From contig CAZAMF010000002.1 of NCBI GenBank assembly GCA_964486295.1, positions 220,093 through 284,092 on the forward strand: a stretch of 64,000 nt of DNA. Direction: 5' to 3'. The number at the start of each line of letters is the position of its first letter. The first letter of the stretch is position 1. Under the pieces are notes generated by a model. It saw only the letters and a list, made by a program, of their open reading frames with translations. It did not search any database and had not been told where the DNA came from. Position numbers and translations under genes: made by a program. The stretch is from CALBZG01 sp964486295. Its GTDB lineage: Bacteria > Bacillota > Clostridia > Peptostreptococcales > Anaerovoracaceae. Positions 8,492 through 17,343 of this stretch are shown one piece after another.

Positions 8492-9784
8492 ATGATTCCT
8501 TTATCAACAAAAATGCGTCCGGAAACTCTTGACGAAGTGGTAGGTCAGGAACATTTTCTGTATCCGGGATCTCTGCTTTACAATTCAATTAAAAAAAGAA
8601 CCTTTGATTCGGCTATTTTTTTTGGCCCTTCCGGAACCGGGAAAACCACTTTGGCCAGGTTGATTGCCAGAGAAATGGACGCAGATTTTTATGAGTTAAA
8701 CGCTTCAACGACAGGCACAAAAGAATTAAAAGAAATCCTTGAAAAGACGAAAGTTAAATTTTTCGGTCTGCAAAAGGAGACGACCTATGTATATATTGAT
8801 GAATTCCATAGATGGAATAAACTTCAGCAGGATAGCCTTTTAAAAGCCCTGGAAGACGGATCAATAAAATTTATAGGCTCAACAACAGAAAATCCATACT
8901 TTGCGGTGAACAATGCGATTTTAAGCCGTGTAAGAAACATCTATGAATTTAAGAGGCTTTCGACCGAAAACATTGTTACAATACTGAAAAAGACTCTTTC
9001 TGATCCGGAGAGAGGCCTTGGAAGCCTGCATATCGGTTATGAAGAGAATGCTCTATTTGCTCTTGCAGATTTAAGTTCAGGTGACGCAAGAGTAGCACTG
9101 GACACACTGGGATTTTTAGCTGACAATATTCCACCGAACGAGATCATCACGTTGAAACTGGTGGGGGAAGCTATGCAGCGGCAAACAACTTTCTATGACA
9201 GAAGTGAAGATAAATACAATTTACTCAGTGCACTTCAAAAGTCAATAAGAGGATCAGATCCCGATGCTGCTGTCCATTATCTGGCAAGGCTGCTTGAGGG
9301 TGGCGCGGATATACAAATGATCGGCCGACGTTTAATGGTGATTGCATCAGAAGACATTGGTATGGCATATCCGAGTGCGATTACAATTGTAACATCCTGT
9401 GTTCAGGCGTCACTTCTGATTGGATTGCCGGAAGCACAAATTAACCTTTCCCATGCAGTCATATTAATGGCGTCCTGCCCGAAGTCAAATGCATCTGCAG
9501 ATGCTTTATGGAAAGCACAGAGCGATCTCCGGCACAGGAAAATAGACGATGTTCCTCCACATCTTGCCAGCAGCAACTATAAGGGCGCAGCTGAAAGAGG
9601 GTATGGATTGACATATAAATATCCGCATAATTACGGAGGATATGTACAGCAGCAATATTTGCCGGACAATCTATATAAGGAAGGCGTTAAATACTACGAA
9701 CCGACTGAAAACGGATCGGAAGCACAGTTTAAAAAATTCTTGGAAGGACTTAAAAAAACATATGGCAGAAATCATAAAGGCTGA
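8492..9784 (+). CDS. rarA: Replication-associated recombination protein A (RarA/MgsA family AAA+ ATPase)
   Basis: AAA+ ATPase related to clamp loaders and RuvB that acts at stalled replication forks. 430 aa, the usual length. It opens with the typical PLSTKMRPETLDEVVGQEHF box, has Walker A GPSGTGKT at 45-52, a Walker B-like YIDEFHRWNK (DEFH in place of the commoner DEIHR), sensor 1 GSTTENPYF, and a C-terminal domain with the family motifs ASEDIGMAYP and KSNASADALWKAQ. Its end overlaps the ispH-rpsA start by 23 bp. It sits apart from the other recombination genes recN and ruvCAB by only one gene. Confidence 0.92.
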   Translation: MIPLSTKMRPETLDEVVGQEHFLYPGSLLYNSIKKRTFDSAIFFGPSGTGKTTLARLIAREMDADFYELNASTTGTKELKEILEKTKVKFFGLQKETTYVYIDEFHRWNKLQQDSLLKALEDGSIKFIGSTTENPYFAVNNAILSRVRNIYEFKRLSTENIVTILKKTLSDPERGLGSLHIGYEENALFALADLSSGDARVALDTLGFLADNIPPNEIITLKLVGEAMQRQTTFYDRSEDKYNLLSALQKSIRGSDPDAAVHYLARLLEGGADIQMIGRRLMVIASEDIGMAYPSAITIVTSCVQASLLIGLPEAQINLSHAVILMASCPKSNASADALWKAQSDLRHRKIDDVPPHLASSNYKGAAERGYGLTYKYPHNYGGYVQQQYLPDNLYKEGVKYYEPTENGSEAQFKKFLEGLKKTYGRNHKG

Positions 9785-11870
9785 GCCTTCGGGGTTTTGC
9801 TTCGGGGTAAAGAAAGCCTTGGAAATCACAGAAAAAACAATGATAGAACATCCTGAAAAAAGGATTTTTACTCTTGGGCAATTGATACACAATCAGGGTG
9901 TCACAGATAAGCTATCACGCCAAGGACTTGGTATCATAGACTCGCTGGAAGAAGGCAAAGAAGGGGATGTGATCATCATTCGGTCTCATGGCGCACCGTC
10001 TCAGACTTTTGAGTATGCAAAAAGAATCGGATTAATTGTAGTTGATGCAACGTGCCCCTTCGTTAAAAAGATCCACGAATTGGTCAGGATGGCTTCAGAT
10101 GAAGGCAAAACCGTCGTGGTGGTTGGAAATCGCAATCATCCCGAAGTAATTGGCATTGTAGGATGGTGCAGTGATGCAAAAAAAGTGTTCGTTGTTGAAT
10201 CGGAAGATGAAGCGGAAGCTATCAGGGCTGAAGATATAATGATCGTAGCTCAGACAACAATTACCAAAGAACTTTTTGATCAAATTTCTGATGTCATCAA
10301 AAAAAACAACTGGAATGTATCGATTCAGAACACGATCTGCAACGCAACTTCAGACAGGCAGAAAGCCACCTCTGAGTTAGCCCAAAAATCTGACTGTATG
10401 GTGATTATTGGCGGACGTAACAGTTCGAATTCAATGAAATTGTTCGACATTTCGCGAAAATACTGTAATAATACCGTTTTCATAGAAAATATTAATGAAT
10501 TATCGTTGAAAAACCTGTCAAAGTATAGTAGAATTGGCATTGCGGCAGGTGCATCGACACCTGTGTCAGATATTGAGGAGGTTATTTCTAGCATGAGTGA
10601 AGTTATCACTGAAAGAAACGAAATGGAAGATTATCTTGAGGCAATTGAAAAATCCTTGAGATTACCACGGCTAGGCGAAATTGTAGAAGGAACTATTCAC
10701 CAAGTGACAGATAAGGAAATTATCGTTAACCTTGGTTGTAAAAAAGACGGCGTAATCCCGAAAGATGAACTTACGCTGGAAGGAGATCAAAAAATAACAG
10801 AACTGTATAAGGTAGGAGATCCTATACAGGCAAAAGTTATTAAAACGGATGATAGCGACGGCACGATTATGCTTTCCAAGAAAAAGCTCGAAGTCAACGA
10901 GAACTGGGAAGAAATCAGCGAAGCTCTTGATAATAAATCAACAATAAATGTCAAGGTGATCAGAGTGGTTAATGGCGGAGTAATCGCTGCTTATAAAGAA
11001 GTAGCAGGCTTCATCCCTCTGTCACAGTTATCTGATAAATTCGTAGAAAACGCAGATGAATTTGTTGGGCAGGTTATGCCTGTTAAAATCAGCAGAGTAG
11101 ATAAATACAAAGGAAAAGCAGTTTTCTCGCATAAAGCTTATCTTGCTGAAGAGAGACAGAAAAAAATGGCTGAAATTTGGGACAAACTCAGTGTAGGAGA
11201 TGTCATCGAAGGTACAGTCATGAGATTTACGGATTATGGTGCTTTCATTGATATCGGCGGGATTGACGGACTTCTCCATATTTCAGAAATCAGCTGGGGC
11301 AAGCTGAAACATCCTCAGGAAGTTCTTGAAATCGGACAAAAGGTTAAAGTCAAGGTTCTGTCAATGAACTCGGAAAGAGGCAAGATCTCTTTGGGATTGA
11401 AGCAAACTCAGCCTGAACCTTGGTCCGTGATTGACGAAAAATACCAAGTTGGTCAGGTACTTTCAGGTAAAGTGGTTCAGATCAAGGAATATGGTGCATT
11501 TATAGAACTGGAGCCGGGACTGGATGGCCTTGTTCATATTTCAGAAGTTGCACATAAGAGAGTAACAGATTTAGCAAGTGAGCTTTCTTTGGGTCAGGAA
11601 GTAACCGCAAAAATTCTTGAGATTGATAAAGACAAAAAGAGAATCAGCTTGAGCATTAAGGAAACTCTGGAGCCACCTATCTATGATAGTAAAGTAGACG
11701 AGATCAAAGAAGCTGCAGCGGAAAAAATTGAAGACCTCAAAGATAGCGCTTCAGAAATACTGGAAAAAGTAAAGGAAGCAGCCGAAGAGGCAATCGATGA
11801 CCTGAAAGAAAAAATCGATGAAATCAAAGAAGATATCCAGGAAAAACAGACAGAAAGAAAAGACGACTAA
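9762..11870 (+). CDS. ispH: IspH-RpsA fusion: HMBPP reductase joined to ribosomal protein S1
   Basis: Two-part protein of about 702 aa. Residues 1-~285 are IspH (LytB), the last enzyme of the MEP isoprenoid pathway, with the three Fe-S cysteines C13 (SGFCFG), C98 (DATCPF) and C193 (TICNATSDRQ). Residues ~303-627 hold four S1 RNA-binding repeats (each ending in a pattern such as GLLHISEISWG or GLVHISEVAHKRV), followed by a ~60-residue acidic, probably coiled tail. This fusion is known from Clostridia. The start at ATG 9762 gives the canonical MAEIIKAEPSGFCFG; the frame stays open 40 codons upstream, but that part only shadows rarA. A GGAAGG lies 14 nt upstream. Confidence 0.93.
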   Translation: MAEIIKAEPSGFCFGVKKALEITEKTMIEHPEKRIFTLGQLIHNQGVTDKLSRQGLGIIDSLEEGKEGDVIIIRSHGAPSQTFEYAKRIGLIVVDATCPFVKKIHELVRMASDEGKTVVVVGNRNHPEVIGIVGWCSDAKKVFVVESEDEAEAIRAEDIMIVAQTTITKELFDQISDVIKKNNWNVSIQNTICNATSDRQKATSELAQKSDCMVIIGGRNSSNSMKLFDISRKYCNNTVFIENINELSLKNLSKYSRIGIAAGASTPVSDIEEVISSMSEVITERNEMEDYLEAIEKSLRLPRLGEIVEGTIHQVTDKEIIVNLGCKKDGVIPKDELTLEGDQKITELYKVGDPIQAKVIKTDDSDGTIMLSKKKLEVNENWEEISEALDNKSTINVKVIRVVNGGVIAAYKEVAGFIPLSQLSDKFVENADEFVGQVMPVKISRVDKYKGKAVFSHKAYLAEERQKKMAEIWDKLSVGDVIEGTVMRFTDYGAFIDIGGIDGLLHISEISWGKLKHPQEVLEIGQKVKVKVLSMNSERGKISLGLKQTQPEPWSVIDEKYQVGQVLSGKVVQIKEYGAFIELEPGLDGLVHISEVAHKRVTDLASELSLGQEVTAKILEIDKDKKRISLSIKETLEPPIYDSKVDEIKEAAAEKIEDLKDSASEILEKVKEAAEEAIDDLKEKIDEIKEDIQEKQTERKDD

Positions 11871-11885
11871 ACGATAAGTTAAAAT

Positions 11886-11922
11886 AAATGCCATGGAAAA
11901 ATGTTTCCATGGCATTTTTATT
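11886..11922. terminator. Terminator between convergent ispH-rpsA and recN
   Basis: A perfect 14-bp stem (11886-11899 with 11904-11917) with loop AATG, followed by T residues on the + strand and flanked by A residues upstream. It can serve both the + strand gene and the convergent recN, which ends at 11954. Confidence 0.8.
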
Positions 11923-11953
11923 CAGGTCAAATATGTTCCGTGTACGGTCAGCA

Positions 11954-13576
11954 TCAAGAAGAAGCGAGAATCAGTTCGGCTGCACTTTTCAGGGTGGTAT
12001 CGGTTATATTGTCTCCGCCGATCAACCTCGAAATCTCATGGATCTTATCTTCTGTTCTCAGCGGTACGACAGTGGTAATGGTATTGGTAGCATTTTCGAT
12101 CTTTTCAATTCGGAAATTGTGATCTCCGCAGGCTGCTATTTGTGGAAGATGAGTAATACAGATGATCTGCCTTTTTGTTGAGATTTGCTTTAATTTTTTA
12201 CCTACCGTCGAAGCGGCAATACCTGATATTCCGGAATCAATCTCATCAAATATCAGCGTCCCGATATTGTCATAGTCAGCAATGATTTTTTTAAAAGCAA
12301 GCATAATTCGGGAAAGTTCCCCCCCGGACGCTATTTTTGAGAGAGGCTTTAGAGGTTCGCCTTTATTTGTACTGATTAGGAACTCCAAACGGTCGATACC
12401 ATTCGATGTATATTCATGAGACGTTTCGTAAAAATACACCGAAAGCTGGCAATTATTGAATTTCAACTCTTTCAATTCATTCTGTATCAACTTTTCCAGC
12501 GCGCTGGCCGAATCGCGTCTGTAAGCGGATAATTTTTGCGAAGCAGATAATAGTAATGCGTCTGTTTCCTTTAGTTCAGATTCCAGTTTTTCCTTCAAAC
12601 CATCAAAATTGTAAAGATTGGATAGCTTTTCAGACAGTTCATTGGCATAAGCCAGCACCGCTTCAACCGACCCTCCATATTTTCTTTTAAGGCCTTTTAT
12701 TACATCGATTCTGTCCAAAGCCTGATCAAGTTCCTCCTGAGAAAAATTGATGGTATTTCTGATTTGGCTAATTTCTCTGGAAATGTCTTCAAGCCTGTAA
12801 TAAATATCGCTGAACTCTTCACCAATAGAGTGGATATCCGGTGAAAATTCTGATATGCTCCTGAGTGATGACATGGCCCGATATATGCAGTCCAAGGGTG
12901 AAGGTGCGCCACCAAAAACGAATCTATATGCTTCTTCCATGTTCTGGTAAATATTTTCGCTGTTTTGCAGAAGGTTGATCCGTTGAAGGAGTTCTTCCTC
13001 CTCACCAGGCTGTAATTTGCTTTTTTTAATTTCGTTCAACTCATAAGCCATGAAATCTCTTTTTCTTTCGATTTCAGCAGCATTTGATATTAACTTATGA
13101 AGTTTTGACTTCTTTTCCGTATATTGTAAATATATCTTTTCAACCAGCGCTTTCGCTGGTAAAATTGCCTCTGCATGATAGGAATCAACCAGATTGATAT
13201 GATATTCAGGATTCAGCAAAGACTGGTGATCGTATTGACCATGAATATCAGCTATCCGTTTGCATACCGAAGCCAACTCGGACAATGTTACAATACTTCC
13301 GTTGATTTTGCATAAGTTCCTTCCCTGTGCGCTTACTTCACGAGTGATTACGATTTCATCACCATCAAGATCCGCAAGCAACTGAACGATTGCCTTATCG
13401 GCACCGGTCCTCACAAAGGAAGTATCCGCTCTGCTGCCAAGAGCCAGACTAATAGCTTCAATGATGATTGATTTACCGGATCCGGTTTCTCCTGTAATGA
13501 TATTCAAACCAGGCTCAAAATCAATAACAGCATTTTCTATGATAGCAAAATCTTTAATACTTATATGGCTGATCAT
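11954..13576 (-). CDS. recN: DNA repair protein RecN
   Basis: SMC-like ATPase of double-strand break repair, about 540 aa. Walker A GETGSGKS is at residues 29-36, long coiled-coil arms fill the middle, and the C-terminus has the ABC signature GGELSRIMLAFK, Walker B TLIFDEIDSGISG and the ITHLPQIAACGDH motif. The chosen ATG (bases 13574-13576) has AGGGGG about 6 nt upstream; an ATG seven codons earlier lacks this. It is divergent from ruvC and the shared intergenic region carries a palindrome resembling a LexA site. It stands alone rather than next to argR as in many Firmicutes. Confidence 0.93.
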   Translation of the reverse strand: MISHISIKDFAIIENAVIDFEPGLNIITGETGSGKSIIIEAISLALGSRADTSFVRTGADKAIVQLLADLDGDEIVITREVSAQGRNLCKINGSIVTLSELASVCKRIADIHGQYDHQSLLNPEYHINLVDSYHAEAILPAKALVEKIYLQYTEKKSKLHKLISNAAEIERKRDFMAYELNEIKKSKLQPGEEEELLQRINLLQNSENIYQNMEEAYRFVFGGAPSPLDCIYRAMSSLRSISEFSPDIHSIGEEFSDIYYRLEDISREISQIRNTINFSQEELDQALDRIDVIKGLKRKYGGSVEAVLAYANELSEKLSNLYNFDGLKEKLESELKETDALLLSASQKLSAYRRDSASALEKLIQNELKELKFNNCQLSVYFYETSHEYTSNGIDRLEFLISTNKGEPLKPLSKIASGGELSRIMLAFKKIIADYDNIGTLIFDEIDSGISGIAASTVGKKLKQISTKRQIICITHLPQIAACGDHNFRIEKIENATNTITTVVPLRTEDKIHEISRLIGGDNITDTTLKSAAELILASS

Positions 13577-13633
13577 GTAATCCCCCTGTACGTTCATAGT
13601 TAAAGTGCAAGGTTGCTTCGGGCCGTATTCTTA

Positions 13634-13662
13634 TGGACAAACATATGTTTGTATAGTATAAT
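13634..13662 (+). promoter_or_regulatory. Promoter of the ruvCAB operon
   Basis: TGGACA (13634-13639) and TATAAT (13657-13662) with exactly 17-bp spacing; the predicted start is near 13669, 60 nt before ruvC. The palindrome at 13637-13652 fills the spacer. Confidence 0.65.
13637..13652. promoter_or_regulatory. 16-bp palindrome, candidate LexA (SOS) operator shared by recN and ruvCAB
   Basis: ACAAACATATGTTTGT is perfectly self-complementary. Its core AAACATATGTTT differs from the Clostridia/Bacillus-type LexA pattern GAACnnnnGTTC only at the outer bases. It lies between the -35 and -10 boxes of the predicted ruvC promoter and just downstream of the predicted recN -10. Both flanking genes are classic SOS targets. 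LexA control is inferred. Confidence 0.55.
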
Positions 13663-13683
13663 GATAACCGATGCGAGAAACAA
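13655..13683 (-). promoter_or_regulatory. Candidate recN promoter
   Basis: On the - strand TTGTTT (13683-13678) and TATACT (13660-13655) are 17 bp apart. Transcription would start near 13648, inside the palindrome. It overlaps the opposing ruvC -10 box. Confidence 0.4.
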
Positions 13684-13728
13684 TTGCAATATGAAATCGG
13701 AATAAAATGGAAATATATGGAGGGTGTA

Positions 13729-14232
13729 ATGAGAGTCCTAGGTATTGATCCCGGATATGCAATCCTGGGCTGGGGGATAATAGAAATGAAGGGAAATCAT
13801 TTTACTCCTGTACATTATGGAGCAATCACAACTGATTCAACAAGCCCTATGGCGGACCGGCTGGTGGATATCTACCGAGAATTGAATCGGATCATTGATT
13901 TGTTCCAACCTGAAGTTGTATCCATTGAACAGCTATTTTTCAACACGAATTCAAAAACAGCCATTCTTGTCAGTCAGGCCAGAGGAGTTGCGGTTCTTGC
14001 TGCGGCTGAAAAGAGCATCCCTGTGTTCGAATATACTCCGCTACAGATCAAACAGGCATTGGTTGGATATGGCAGGGCAGAAAAGCATCAGGTGCAGCAA
14101 ATGGTAAAAACAATTCTATCGCTGGATAAAATTCCTAAACCGGATGACACAGCAGATGCGTTGGCCGCAGCTGTATGTTATTGCCATTCTGCCGGGAGTT
14201 CAAGGAAGCTTGAATTATTGGCCAATAAATAA
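13729..14232 (+). CDS. ruvC: Crossover junction endodeoxyribonuclease RuvC
   Basis: Holliday junction resolvase, 167 aa. Catalytic acidic residues are visible in LGIDPGYAILGWG (Asp7 region), SIEQLFF and the C-terminal PDDTADALAAA. The start at ATG 13729 has GGAGGG immediately upstream and yields the canonical MRVLGIDPG; the frame is open 15 codons further, without family similarity. First gene of ruvC-ruvA-ruvB. Acts with RuvAB on Holliday junctions in recombinational repair. Confidence 0.95.
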   Translation: MRVLGIDPGYAILGWGIIEMKGNHFTPVHYGAITTDSTSPMADRLVDIYRELNRIIDLFQPEVVSIEQLFFNTNSKTAILVSQARGVAVLAAAEKSIPVFEYTPLQIKQALVGYGRAEKHQVQQMVKTILSLDKIPKPDDTADALAAAVCYCHSAGSSRKLELLANK

Positions 14233-14263
14233 AATATCGGGAACAGGTACGGGAGCATAAAGC

Positions 14264-14866
14264 ATGATTCATTTTATTAAAGGCCAATACGCAGGAAGCT
14301 TCAATGGCGGTGTTGTGATAGAAACGGCGGGTTTGGGATACGAAATATTTGTACCTGACAATTCACCCGCTTATTTACTGCGTGACGGTGATATAGTTAA
14401 ATTATTTACTAAAATGATTGTCAGAGAAGATGACATAAGCCTATACGGATTCAGCCAGAAAGAAGGGCTCGACCTTTTTGAGAAGCTGATCACAGTCAAT
14501 GGAGTAGGAGCAAAAGCCGCTCTTTCCATTATGTCTGCCATGAGCATCAACGATGTAAGAAGTGCCATTGCTTTTGAGGATGTAACTATGCTGACCAAAG
14601 CAAACGGCATAGGAAAGAAAACGGCACAACGCATCGTTCTTGAACTGAAAGATAAAATGGGTGATTTCATTTCGGCCGAAGGTTCAATCGGGACGGATAT
14701 AAAATATAACTCGGCTGATTTCACAGATGAAAGAACAGAAGCCATGAACGCTTTGATTTCTCTTGGCTACACAAAATCGGAAGCAGTGACCGCTCTGTCA
14801 AAAGTGACAGAAAATGATCTGACTTGTGAAGAGTATATTAAAAAGGCCTTAAGCAGGCTGTATTAA
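14264..14866 (+). CDS. ruvA: Holliday junction branch migration protein RuvA
   Basis: 200-aa junction-binding protein. It has an N-terminal OB-fold (MIHFIKGQYAG), two helix-hairpin-helix motifs (LITVNGVGAKAALSIM and LTKANGIGKKTAQRIVLEL) and a C-terminal RuvB-binding domain (ALISLGYTKSEAVTALS). It lies 31 bp after ruvC and 23 bp before ruvB in the same operon. Confidence 0.95.
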   Translation: MIHFIKGQYAGSFNGGVVIETAGLGYEIFVPDNSPAYLLRDGDIVKLFTKMIVREDDISLYGFSQKEGLDLFEKLITVNGVGAKAALSIMSAMSINDVRSAIAFEDVTMLTKANGIGKKTAQRIVLELKDKMGDFISAEGSIGTDIKYNSADFTDERTEAMNALISLGYTKSEAVTALSKVTENDLTCEEYIKKALSRLY

Positions 14867-14889
14867 TCAATTGATAAAAAGGTGACTCG

Positions 14890-15939
14890 ATGGAAGATTC
14901 GGATAGAATAACAGCAGCCGGCGCTTCATTCAACGAAGAGGTGCAGGAAAAGAATTTAAGACCAAGAACATTAGAAGAATACATCGGCCAAAAACGAGCG
15001 ACGGACAATCTTAAAATTTTTATCGAGGCCGCCAAAAAACGTGGAGAATCATTGGATCACGTTTTATTTTATGGTCCGCCTGGTTTGGGTAAAACAACTT
15101 TGGCCGGAATTATTGCAAATGAACTGGGCGCTGATATCCGGATCACTTCCGGACCTGCGATAGAAAGAGCGGGAGATCTGGCAGCCATTCTGACGAACCT
15201 GAACGAAAATGACGTCCTTTTTATCGACGAGATCCATCGACTGAACCGATCCGTTGAAGAGGTTCTGTACTCCGCTATGGAAGACTATGCGCTGGATATT
15301 CTCATCGGTAAAGGACCAAGTGCTAGATCGATCAGGCTGGATCTCGCAAAGTTCACCCTGATTGGCGCAACGACTCGTGCAGGCAGTTTAAGTGCTCCTT
15401 TACGCGATCGCTTTGGAGTTGTGACGAAGTTCGAATTATATACGATCGGGGAACTGGAAAGCATCATTAAAAGATCAGCGTTTATATTGGGGATCGATAT
15501 CGATAATGAATCTTCAAATGAACTCGCCAAGCGATCAAGAGGAACACCCAGAGTAGCAAACAGACTATTGAAACGTGTCCGGGACTTCAGCCAGGTCAAA
15601 GGGAATGGCAAGATTGTTATTGATATGGCCAGAGAAGCTCTTTCTGCGTTGGGTGTCGACCATTGCGGACTTGAAAGTTTGGACAGGGAAATATTGAGAG
15701 TCATTATCGAAGCATTTCAGGGCGGACCGGTTGGAATAGACGCCATAGCCGCTGCAGTAGGCGAAGAAAGAGTAACCATTGAGGATAGTAATGAGCCATA
15801 TCTTATACAAGCCGGATTCCTTCATCGGACACAGAAGGGGCGTATAGCCAGCGAGGAAGCATATAGACATTTAGGCCTATCGACCCCGATCCGTGAACAA
15901 ATCAGTATAGATGAAATTGAAAAGGGAGACCAGATATGA
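14890..15939 (+). CDS. ruvB: Holliday junction branch migration helicase RuvB
   Basis: AAA+ motor that drives branch migration with RuvA. 349 aa, within the normal range. Typical LRPRTLEEYIGQ entry, Walker A GPPGLGKT at 62-69, Walker B FIDEIHRLNR, sensor IGATTRAGSLSAPLRDRFG and C-terminal winged helix (RTQKGRIASEEAYRHLG). It overlaps the next gene by 4 bp (ATGA), so the SpoIID-like gene is probably translationally coupled. Confidence 0.96.
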   Translation: MEDSDRITAAGASFNEEVQEKNLRPRTLEEYIGQKRATDNLKIFIEAAKKRGESLDHVLFYGPPGLGKTTLAGIIANELGADIRITSGPAIERAGDLAAILTNLNENDVLFIDEIHRLNRSVEEVLYSAMEDYALDILIGKGPSARSIRLDLAKFTLIGATTRAGSLSAPLRDRFGVVTKFELYTIGELESIIKRSAFILGIDIDNESSNELAKRSRGTPRVANRLLKRVRDFSQVKGNGKIVIDMAREALSALGVDHCGLESLDREILRVIIEAFQGGPVGIDAIAAAVGEERVTIEDSNEPYLIQAGFLHRTQKGRIASEEAYRHLGLSTPIREQISIDEIEKGDQI

Positions 15940-17333
15940 GGTTCAGGCTATTATTTTTTATTGTTCTGATCGTGCTTCTTTCTACGACCCTGGCATTCGG
16001 TGCCACCGGCGATTACCTGAAGGTCGGATTATCATATGGATACACGGAAGTCTATTCGGCGACACTTCGATGTGACAACGGTTTGAAAATCGCAGAAATT
16101 ACAGCAGAAGGCTATGATATCATCAACGATCTCGAAGGCGTAACGAAACTGACTGTATCGATTTCAGAAGGAGTGATTTCTGTAAAAACAGAAGACGGGA
16201 CCATCATAAACCCGGACCTCGGCACAGATGGAGTCATTGTACCTGAGCAGGAAGGAGATGTCGTCTATTTCGCATCGAACGGATATCGGGGAGGCTATTG
16301 TTTTTTCCCGGACAGCTCAGGTAAAATGAATGTTATTAATTATGTCACGCTGGAAGACTATGTAAAAGGAGTCTTAAATTCTGAAATAGGGTATAGCAGC
16401 CCAATTGAGACGCTCAAAGCACAGGCAATCTGTGCCCGTAGCTACGCGGTATGTAATATCGGACGACATCGTGCAGCAGGATATGATATCTGTGCCACTA
16501 CGCATTGTCAGGTTTACCGCGGGTATCAGAATGAATATCCGTCTACGAATCAGGCCTGCGATGAAACGGAGAGTCTGGTTATAACATATGAAGGAAAGCC
16601 GGTGACAGGCTTTTATTCTAAAAATGATGGCGGACATACAGACAATGTTGAAGATGTATGGGGAAGTTTTTCCGGATATCTGAGAGGAGTGAAAGATGAA
16701 TTCGCTCCGGTATATTCCTGGAATATCGGATATACGTCAAAGGAATTGAGCAATATACTGGAATCTGCGGGTTATAGCGTCGGAAATCTGACTAAAATGG
16801 AAATTACATCCAGGAATTCCTCCGGAACTGTTAGAGAGATGAAAATTCAGGGTTCTGAGGGCAGCAAAATTATAACAGGTAACGCTTTCAGAAATATCCT
16901 GGGCGCCAATGTTCTAAAATCCGGGATGTTCGCTTTCAGTCCTCTAAAGTCATATGAAGAACTCGGAAGCGTTTCTGAAACGTTCTCGGTTTCTACAGAG
17001 CCGGAAACCGTTTTCAATACCGGTTCTGTTGTAACGACTAACGGAAACACTCTCAAAACCTATGAAACAAATTTAAGTGTCATAGGTAAAGACGGAGTCG
17101 TCAGACTGATGAATATTTCGGAATTGTCCATATCCAATGGGCAGGAGACTGTAATACCATCAGCACCGGATCAAGTCTCAGATTCTCAGATCGCTATTTA
17201 TGGGCTGGGCTGGGGACATGGTGTAGGGATGGCCCAGGATAGTATTATAGCCATGGGAAAACAGGGCTATGATTACGAATACATGCTGGATTATTTTTTT
17301 ACGAATATCGAAATAGAAAAATGGGAGAAATAA
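15936..17333 (+). CDS. SpoIID/LytB-domain secreted protein
   Basis: 465-aa exported protein with an N-terminal signal peptide (LLFFIVLIVLLSTTLAFGA). A SpoIID/LytB domain covers about residues 125-465, with EDYVKGVLNSEIG, LKAQAICARSYAV, YSKNDGGHTDNVEDVW and the C-terminal GLGWGHGVGMAQ. SpoIID is a lytic transglycosylase acting on stem-peptide-free glycan during spore engulfment; LytB-type relatives modulate cell-wall autolysins. The start has AAGGGAGA 8 nt upstream and overlaps ruvB by 4 bp. A SpoIID-like gene between ruvB and queA is a layout I associate with Clostridia; whether it acts in sporulation is not shown. Confidence 0.85.
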   Translation: MRFRLLFFIVLIVLLSTTLAFGATGDYLKVGLSYGYTEVYSATLRCDNGLKIAEITAEGYDIINDLEGVTKLTVSISEGVISVKTEDGTIINPDLGTDGVIVPEQEGDVVYFASNGYRGGYCFFPDSSGKMNVINYVTLEDYVKGVLNSEIGYSSPIETLKAQAICARSYAVCNIGRHRAAGYDICATTHCQVYRGYQNEYPSTNQACDETESLVITYEGKPVTGFYSKNDGGHTDNVEDVWGSFSGYLRGVKDEFAPVYSWNIGYTSKELSNILESAGYSVGNLTKMEITSRNSSGTVREMKIQGSEGSKIITGNAFRNILGANVLKSGMFAFSPLKSYEELGSVSETFSVSTEPETVFNTGSVVTTNGNTLKTYETNLSVIGKDGVVRLMNISELSISNGQETVIPSAPDQVSDSQIAIYGLGWGHGVGMAQDSIIAMGKQGYDYEYMLDYFFTNIEIEKWEK

Positions 17334-17343
17334 GTATAAATAA

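Noticed and set aside
9642..9761. N-terminal 40-codon extension of IspH-RpsA
   Set aside because: It overlaps rarA in another frame and the sequence has no IspH similarity; the canonical start MAEIIKAEPSGFCFG is at 9762.
11888..12181. Open frames on the + strand opposite the end of recN
   Set aside because: They begin inside the terminator hairpin and lie antisense to well-conserved recN coding sequence; no ribosome binding site or family pattern.
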